A DNA stretch of 64,000 bases from Thermococcus celericrescens. GTDB taxonomy: Archaea; Methanobacteriota_B; Thermococci; Thermococcales; Thermococcaceae. The stretch covers positions 1 to 64,000 of the forward strand of contig NZ_LLYW01000025.1 of the NCBI RefSeq assembly GCF_001484195.1. The letters are read 5' to 3'. The notes under the pieces were generated by a model, which was not told the origin of the DNA, searched no databases, and was given only the letters and a program-made list of their open reading frames with translations. Positions within the stretch are counted from its first letter, which is position 1, and each line of letters begins with the position of its first letter. Of the stretch, positions 60,007-64,000 are shown one piece after another. The translations under genes were made by a program, and so were the position numbers.

Positions 60007-60495
60007 TCAGTCGATCCGGTAGCCTATCTTCTCCACGAGCTCCCTGCGCTCCCTCTTGAGCTCCTCGTCCTCTATCCTGTTGGCGGCCTTGCCGTCCACG
60101 ACTCCCAGGACGCTCCGTCCCAGATCCGTCTCGGCTACAATGACCTGGAGTGGGTTCTCACTGGCCCCGTAGACCATAACCACCGCGGGGTGGTTCTTGA
60201 CGGCGTTGAGAACGTTTATCGGGAAAGCGTTGCGCATGAGCACGACGAAGACGTGGCCCGCCCCAATCTTGAGGGCGTTCTTTGCCGCGAGCTTCTCCAG
60301 CTCCTCGTCGTTGCCGCTGAAGCGCGTCAGCTGGGGCTTCGCCTCGTTCATTGCAATCCCGAACTTTATGCCCGGAACCGTCGTCAGAAGGGTCTTGGCG
60401 AGGTCATCCACGGTGAATATGGAGAAGTTGCCCTGCCCGATTATGGCCTCGACGCCCTCCGGCTTTTCGATGTCAACGACCTCTATCTTTACCAT
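60007..60495 (-). CDS. Adenosine-specific kinase family protein
   Basis: A 162-residue protein of the archaeal adenosine-specific kinase family (PF04008): VEAIIGQGNFSIFTVDDLAK, GIKFGIAMNEAKPQLTRFSG, GHVFVVLMRNAFPINVLNAV, YGASENPLQVIVAETDLGRSVLGVVDG. ATG 60495 follows GGTGGTGACC. Function in nucleoside salvage is predicted from the family. Confidence 0.88.
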   Translation of the reverse strand: MVKIEVVDIEKPEGVEAIIGQGNFSIFTVDDLAKTLLTTVPGIKFGIAMNEAKPQLTRFSGNDEELEKLAAKNALKIGAGHVFVVLMRNAFPINVLNAVKNHPAVVMVYGASENPLQVIVAETDLGRSVLGVVDGKAANRIEDEELKRERRELVEKIGYRID

Positions 60496-60565
60496 GGTCA
60501 CCACCGGAAGGATTTAATATCCCGACCGATATAACCTTTTCTCGTCCGATGAAATGGTGAGTAAA

Positions 60566-61483
60566 ATGACCGAACCGGTCATGTCCGAGCTGGAGTTCCT
60601 GGTTGAAATCCTCGACAGGTACCCCATGGAGAGTCTGAAAAAGATAGCCAAGAGTGAGGGAATAGATTACTACCGGCTCAAGAGGCTCTACGACAAGTAT
60701 TACGGGAAATACCTGACCGTGAGCGCTTCTTACAACGTGAAAAAGATCGGACTGAGAAGCTTCATAACGTTTCTGAGCGTGCCGTCGGACAAGATAATGG
60801 AAGTCGCGTACCGGCTCATGAAAAACCCCTTCGTAAGCTACGCAAATCCAGCCTTCGGATTCAAGAACGGCTTCTCCATCGTGTTCCACATTCCCGACAA
60901 GCAGAGGAAGCTCATTGGGGAGATGCTCTCAAAGTACTCGGACGATTACGAGTACTACGAGGTGAGGGTGTATCCCTACAGCGGCGACGACAACTTTGGG
61001 GACTGGTACCTAAGCCACGATTACGCGGTTCTTATGGACATCCTCAAGTGGGACGCCCGAACCCCCATAACAGAGATAGCCCGAAGGCTGGGGAAGAGCC
61101 GTCCGACAATCAGGTATATGATAAACAGGCTCCAGGACGAAGGGATCATCAGGCGGTTCGTCCCCCTGGTAGACGTGAACGTTCACGACAGGGCCGTTAT
61201 AGGGCTGGCGAAGGACCTCGATGAAACCATCCTTGAGAAGTTCAAGGAGTACGAGATAACGGTCGGAGTCCTGCCCGGCTACGGATACCTGCTTGAATGG
61301 TTCTTCTCATCAAAGGAAGACATGGGAAGCAAGATACTGGAGTTCAGCGGCTACGTGGAGAAGCTCCTCATCGAGTACATCGACCCCATTTTCAAGGAAC
61401 TCAACGACAACAACCTGAGGGACAGGTATTCAAGAATGATTAAAGAAGACGGGAGCGGATACCGCTCCATCCTGGAATTCTGA
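60566..61483 (+). CDS. Two-domain winged-helix regulator (AsnC-type HTH)
   Basis: A 305-residue DNA-binding protein. An N-terminal degenerate HTH (LVEILDRYPMESLKKIAKSE) is followed by a middle domain, a clear AsnC-type HTH at ~160-200 (DILKWDARTPITEIARRLGK, PTIRYMINRLQDEGIIRRFV) and an effector-like C-terminal domain. ATG 60566 follows GGTGAGTAAA. Divergent from the adenosine kinase gene, which it might regulate. Confidence 0.8.
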   Translation: MTEPVMSELEFLVEILDRYPMESLKKIAKSEGIDYYRLKRLYDKYYGKYLTVSASYNVKKIGLRSFITFLSVPSDKIMEVAYRLMKNPFVSYANPAFGFKNGFSIVFHIPDKQRKLIGEMLSKYSDDYEYYEVRVYPYSGDDNFGDWYLSHDYAVLMDILKWDARTPITEIARRLGKSRPTIRYMINRLQDEGIIRRFVPLVDVNVHDRAVIGLAKDLDETILEKFKEYEITVGVLPGYGYLLEWFFSSKEDMGSKILEFSGYVEKLLIEYIDPIFKELNDNNLRDRYSRMIKEDGSGYRSILEF

Positions 61484-61497
61484 CCTTTTTCTTTTGC
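61484..61497 (+). terminator. T-rich terminator
   Basis: CCTTTTTTCTTTTGC follows the regulator stop, immediately before the solo TnpB right end. Confidence 0.4.
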
Positions 61498-61498
61498 A

Positions 61499-61529
61499 AG
61501 CCTCGCCCTTCACGGCCGGGAGGAGGTCA
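61499..61529 (+). repeat. Solo right end of a TnpB element
   Basis: AGCCTCGCCCTTCACGGCCG then GGAGGAGGTCA: the same terminal hairpin and GGAGGTCA end as the three full elements, in plus orientation, with no tnpB sequence to its left. It lies between two convergent genes. Confidence 0.75.
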
Positions 61530-61531
61530 GG

Positions 61532-62464
61532 TCAGAGGACTATCTGGCAGTACTCTATGCCGTCTATCTCGCCAGTGGCCTGATACTCGAGGGCCCTGCA
61601 GTCGTGGCAGATGTATTTGAACGGGCACGTACTGCAGGCCTCGATCTTATCTTTTGTCATCCTCCAGAACTCCTTGAGGAACCTCCTCCGGAGCATCTTC
61701 TTAATCCCAACCTCCTTGGCATCCGCCACCACGTTATTCCTGAGTAGTGGGCAGGGAAGGGCGTAGCCGTCGGCCGTTATAGCAAGGGTCCCCGCCAGGC
61801 AGTCGTGGTATCTCTCGGTGGTCGGGTTGAGTATGCGCCTCAGCTCAATGACGTTGAAGTCGAGCTTCCTCGCGGAGCCGGGATAAAGAACGTCTATGTA
61901 AATCTCCCCCGGGAAGGTAGTCCTGAGGCCCCTAAGCTCGTCCAGGTCGGAACCTTTGATTATCACCAGGGCACCGTGAAGCCAGTCCAGAGCCTCAAGC
62001 CGCCGGATGTTCTCCGGGGAGTACTCGAGCTCAGCGATGAAACGGACGCCGTCTACAGGCTTTACCTCGTCCAGGTCATCGAGAAGAACCACAGCGTAGA
62101 CCTCAGGAACACCTATCTCCACGGCGTACGCGGCCGTTGAAAGGAGGTGCCCGATGCTGTCGTAGTTGGTTAGCCAGAGTTCACTTCCACCAGCCTCCAG
62201 AAACTCCCTGATAAGCTCCCTAATGCGCTCAACGCTCAGGGGATCTCGGCGGAGGATAAAAGAGTTGTTCCCAATGCACCCAATCGAGCGAGGAATCCCG
62301 GTCAGTTCGGAGAACCTACCCCTACCCGCACCAAGCTGGAGTATGAGCCTCTCGAGTCCGCCGTTGTGGCGCCTGTTGCTCCAGGGGGGCTTTGCCACCG
62401 ACGTTACCCTGGGGGGGAGGTCTATACCAAAGGAATGAGCGGTATCATAAGCCACCTTCTCCAT
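61532..62464 (-). CDS. Pseudo-radical-SAM protein with SPASM domain
   Basis: A 310-residue protein with a full SPASM Cys set (C222, C238, C277, C280, C286, C289, C306) in the same order as in the maturase at 10320-11771. It has no CX3CX2C motif: the equivalent position reads SIGCIGNNSFILRR. TIM-barrel-like strands remain (ELWLTNYDSIGHLL, EVYAVVLLDDLDEV). Such proteins pair with true radical SAM enzymes in peptide or protein maturation; no partner adjoins it. The stop abuts the solo right end. Confidence 0.8.
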   Translation of the reverse strand: MEKVAYDTAHSFGIDLPPRVTSVAKPPWSNRRHNGGLERLILQLGAGRGRFSELTGIPRSIGCIGNNSFILRRDPLSVERIRELIREFLEAGGSELWLTNYDSIGHLLSTAAYAVEIGVPEVYAVVLLDDLDEVKPVDGVRFIAELEYSPENIRRLEALDWLHGALVIIKGSDLDELRGLRTTFPGEIYIDVLYPGSARKLDFNVIELRRILNPTTERYHDCLAGTLAITADGYALPCPLLRNNVVADAKEVGIKKMLRRRFLKEFWRMTKDKIEACSTCPFKYICHDCRALEYQATGEIDGIEYCQIVL

Positions 62465-62561
62465 CGAACATCACCACTGGGAGAATAGGGGGAATCGTAT
62501 ATATACTTTTTCTATTCCGATTTTGCATACCACTAAGAGTAGTCTGCAAAAAATGGAAAAT

Positions 62562-62996
62562 TCACGATCGCTTCAGGGGAACCGTCCTGTCCCCCTCTAT
62601 CCAGAACTCGCCCTCGTCGGTCACCTCCCTCTTCCACACGGGCACGCGTTTCTTCACCTCGTCTATGGCCCATTCACACGCTTCAAATGCCTCTTTCCTG
62701 TGTCTCCCGCTGGCTATGATGAGTATCGTATCCTGACCGACCTCCAGCTCCCCGTAGCGGTGCCATATGAGCATGTCAAGGATGGGGAACCTCTCAAGGG
62801 CCTCCTTTCTTATCCGCTCCATCTCCGCCTCCGCCATCTCCGGATAGGCCTCGTATACAAGCTTCCTGACGCGTCTCCCGTGGTTTTCATTCCGCACCTT
62901 GCCCAGGAAAAACACGTAGCCACCTGCCTCGGGAACGAGCAGGTATCCCAGTGCCTCATTCAGGTCGAAGGGTTCCTTCGTGAGCCTCACCTTCAT
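62562..62996 (-). CDS. moaE: Molybdopterin synthase catalytic subunit
   Basis: A 144-residue MoaE. Motifs: GGYVFFLGKVRNENHGRRV (start of active site), LVYEAYPEMAEAEM, IWHRYGELEVG, IIASGRHRKEAFEACEWAID and the Lys/Trp-containing VPVWKREVT. With MoaD it inserts sulfur to make molybdopterin, here probably for tungsten enzymes. ATG 62996 follows GAGGGGGATATGC. Confidence 0.94.
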   Translation of the reverse strand: MKVRLTKEPFDLNEALGYLLVPEAGGYVFFLGKVRNENHGRRVRKLVYEAYPEMAEAEMERIRKEALERFPILDMLIWHRYGELEVGQDTILIIASGRHRKEAFEACEWAIDEVKKRVPVWKREVTDEGEFWIEGDRTVPLKRS

Positions 62997-63090
62997 GCAT
63001 ATCCCCCTCGGGTATAAGGCAGTGGAGATTAAAAACCGCGCGGTGGAAAGGTTTAAGTGGTTCCGACCGCAGCCTCTCCAGGTGGATGAG

Positions 63091-63954
63091 ATGAAGAGGT
63101 ACGCGCTCCTTCTCATCGTAGTCCTTCTGGCCGGCGCGATGGCGGGCTGTCTCGGAGGGGGCGGCTCAAGCGCGACTCAAAGCACCACGGCAGAAAGCGA
63201 GAGCACCGCTCCAACCACAACCACCACCCACCAGACCACCACGACGCCGAGCCAGACCGTGACTGAAACCCCCGCGGGGCCGGATGTAAACGCCCTGCTA
63301 CAAGGGGTATCCGAGATCAGGCAGTTCACATACACCAGCAACACCAGCCTTGAGATGTTCGTGGCGATCGAAGGGAACGGCACCTCCAAGGGGGACAACG
63401 TGACCCTCCGCATACTCGAAAGGGGATACATGGACTTTGAATCCTGGAGCGCCTGGATAAACTCGACAACAGTCAGTCTGCCAGATGGAGCGAAGACCAA
63501 CACATCGAGGATCGTCGTCGGCAACGTCACCTACATCCAGACCATCGTCGGCTGGGTGAGGACGGAAGACAGTACCGCGAGCGATATCCTCTGGAGGTAC
63601 AGTATCGTCGGCCTCGCCAGGGAATACCTGAAGGAAAAGCCAGATTCGGTCGAGACCGGGGCCGTCACGAAGCTGACCTATCGCATCCCGGACTACCGGA
63701 TTAAGCCCCTCGCGATGGTTTATTTCGCGGCGTCACCCGACACCGTTGTATACGTAAAGGACGGCCAGCTGGAGCTATGGTTCAGCGATGGAAGGCTTGT
63801 CGGGGGCAGACTGAGCTTCAGCGTTAGTTCGGAGACGAACGTTGATGACCCAACCCTCGGTAAGATGACGATAAAGCAGGACGGGAAGTGGAGCGAGACA
63901 TTCGAGATAGACTCAATAAACGAGAAGAGAAGTGTGAAGGAGCCATCTACCTGA
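63091..63954 (+). CDS. Lipoprotein, unknown
   Basis: A 287-residue lipoprotein: signal with lipobox AMAGC (Cys ~20), Ser/Thr-rich linker (~30-65, probably glycosylated), and a beta-rich domain with several sequons. Domain pattern (ISRQF-like IRQFTYTSNTSLEMFVAIEG, YIQTIVGWVRTEDS, KLTYRIPDYRIKPLAMVYF) resembles LolA/LppX-like lipoprotein folds but I cannot assign it. ATG 63091 follows GGTGGATGAG; TATA GGTTTAAGTGG ~40 bp before. Confidence 0.75.
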   Translation: MKRYALLLIVVLLAGAMAGCLGGGGSSATQSTTAESESTAPTTTTTHQTTTTPSQTVTETPAGPDVNALLQGVSEIRQFTYTSNTSLEMFVAIEGNGTSKGDNVTLRILERGYMDFESWSAWINSTTVSLPDGAKTNTSRIVVGNVTYIQTIVGWVRTEDSTASDILWRYSIVGLAREYLKEKPDSVETGAVTKLTYRIPDYRIKPLAMVYFAASPDTVVYVKDGQLELWFSDGRLVGGRLSFSVSSETNVDDPTLGKMTIKQDGKWSETFEIDSINEKRSVKEPST

Positions 63955-64000
63955 GCTCAACGACGTCGAAGGTGTTGAAGGCAAGATCAACTATGAGAAG
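63947..64000 (-). CDS. 3' end of a minus-strand gene, rest outside window
   Basis: The minus strand is open from the window edge and ends LLIVDLAFNTFDVVELR, stop TAG at 63947-63949, overlapping the convergent lipoprotein stop by 8 bp. Too little is visible to name it. Confidence 0.4.
   Translation of the reverse strand, partial: LLIVDLAFNTFDVVELR

Noticed and set aside
1..64000. tRNA, rRNA and box C/D or H/ACA RNA genes
   Set aside because: Scanned the intergenic gaps by eye and saw no cloverleaf or paired C/D boxes. A covariance search could still find small RNAs.

Overview
The window reads as a chromosome segment of a hyperthermophilic euryarchaeon of the order Thermococcales, most likely Thermococcus. 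The evidence is archaeal TATA promoters with GGTGAT-type ribosome sites, tandem membrane-bound hydrogenase (Mbh) operons, matches to the SurR operator, a CGP-CTERM surface protein, COG2112-type kinase, archaeal DUF47/PiT genes and TnpB-only IS200/IS605 elements. Gene density is high and many genes overlap by ATGA.

Layout. (1) 0-3.6 kb: housekeeping genes (acylaminoacyl peptidase, kinase-like protein, Lrp-type ligand domain). (2) 3.6-13.7 kb, all on the minus strand: what I read as an undescribed ribosomally made peptide (RiPP) locus. A radical SAM/SPASM enzyme (10320-11771) is followed by three unannotated small genes encoding Cys-rich peptides of 42, 52 and 58 residues. They share a short leader (MF[KR]KLN...EP), and every core Cys is followed one to four residues later by Asp or Glu. 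A lipoprotein, two ABC-2 permeases with an ATPase, a Dpp-type permease pair and another ABC-2 exporter flank them. (3) 13.7-18.4 kb: phosphate uptake (PiT + DUF47), a lipoprotein phosphoesterase, a cupin and an S26 signal peptidase. (4) 18.4-25 kb: TnpB element 1, a decayed gene, a small secreted protein, an e-MtaB methylthiotransferase and a block of unknown secreted or membrane proteins, one with a probable frameshift in its signal peptide. (5) 25.1-42.2 kb: two complete, collinear 14-gene Mbh-type operons, each preceded by an exact match to the SurR motif. Each is interrupted by a related hairpin-rich insert near its large-subunit gene. (6) 42.2-48.2 kb: ferritin-like protein, SagB-type oxidoreductase, THUMP protein, AAA ATPase and a gene cut cleanly in two by TnpB element 2. 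(7) 48.3-64 kb: thioredoxin reductase, class III aminotransferase, ECF S component, a DeoC/family-4-encapsulin pair, CGP-CTERM protein, enolase, TnpB element 3, a hairpin-rich duplication before a radical SAM gene, two Lrp-like regulators, XTP pyrophosphatase, adenosine-specific kinase, a pseudo-radical-SAM SPASM protein, MoaE and a lipoprotein.

How it works together. The two Mbh operons would couple ferredoxin oxidation to H2 evolution and ion pumping, under sulfur-responsive SurR control. The RiPP locus has its own promoter, maturase, three substrates and candidate exporters. The enzyme stop codon, the precursor ribosome sites and the precursor starts overlap, so maturase and substrates are likely translated together. 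Three TnpB copies, one solo right end, one relic end and three short hairpin inserts with flanking duplications show continuing small-element activity. I saw no CRISPR array, rRNA or tRNA gene.
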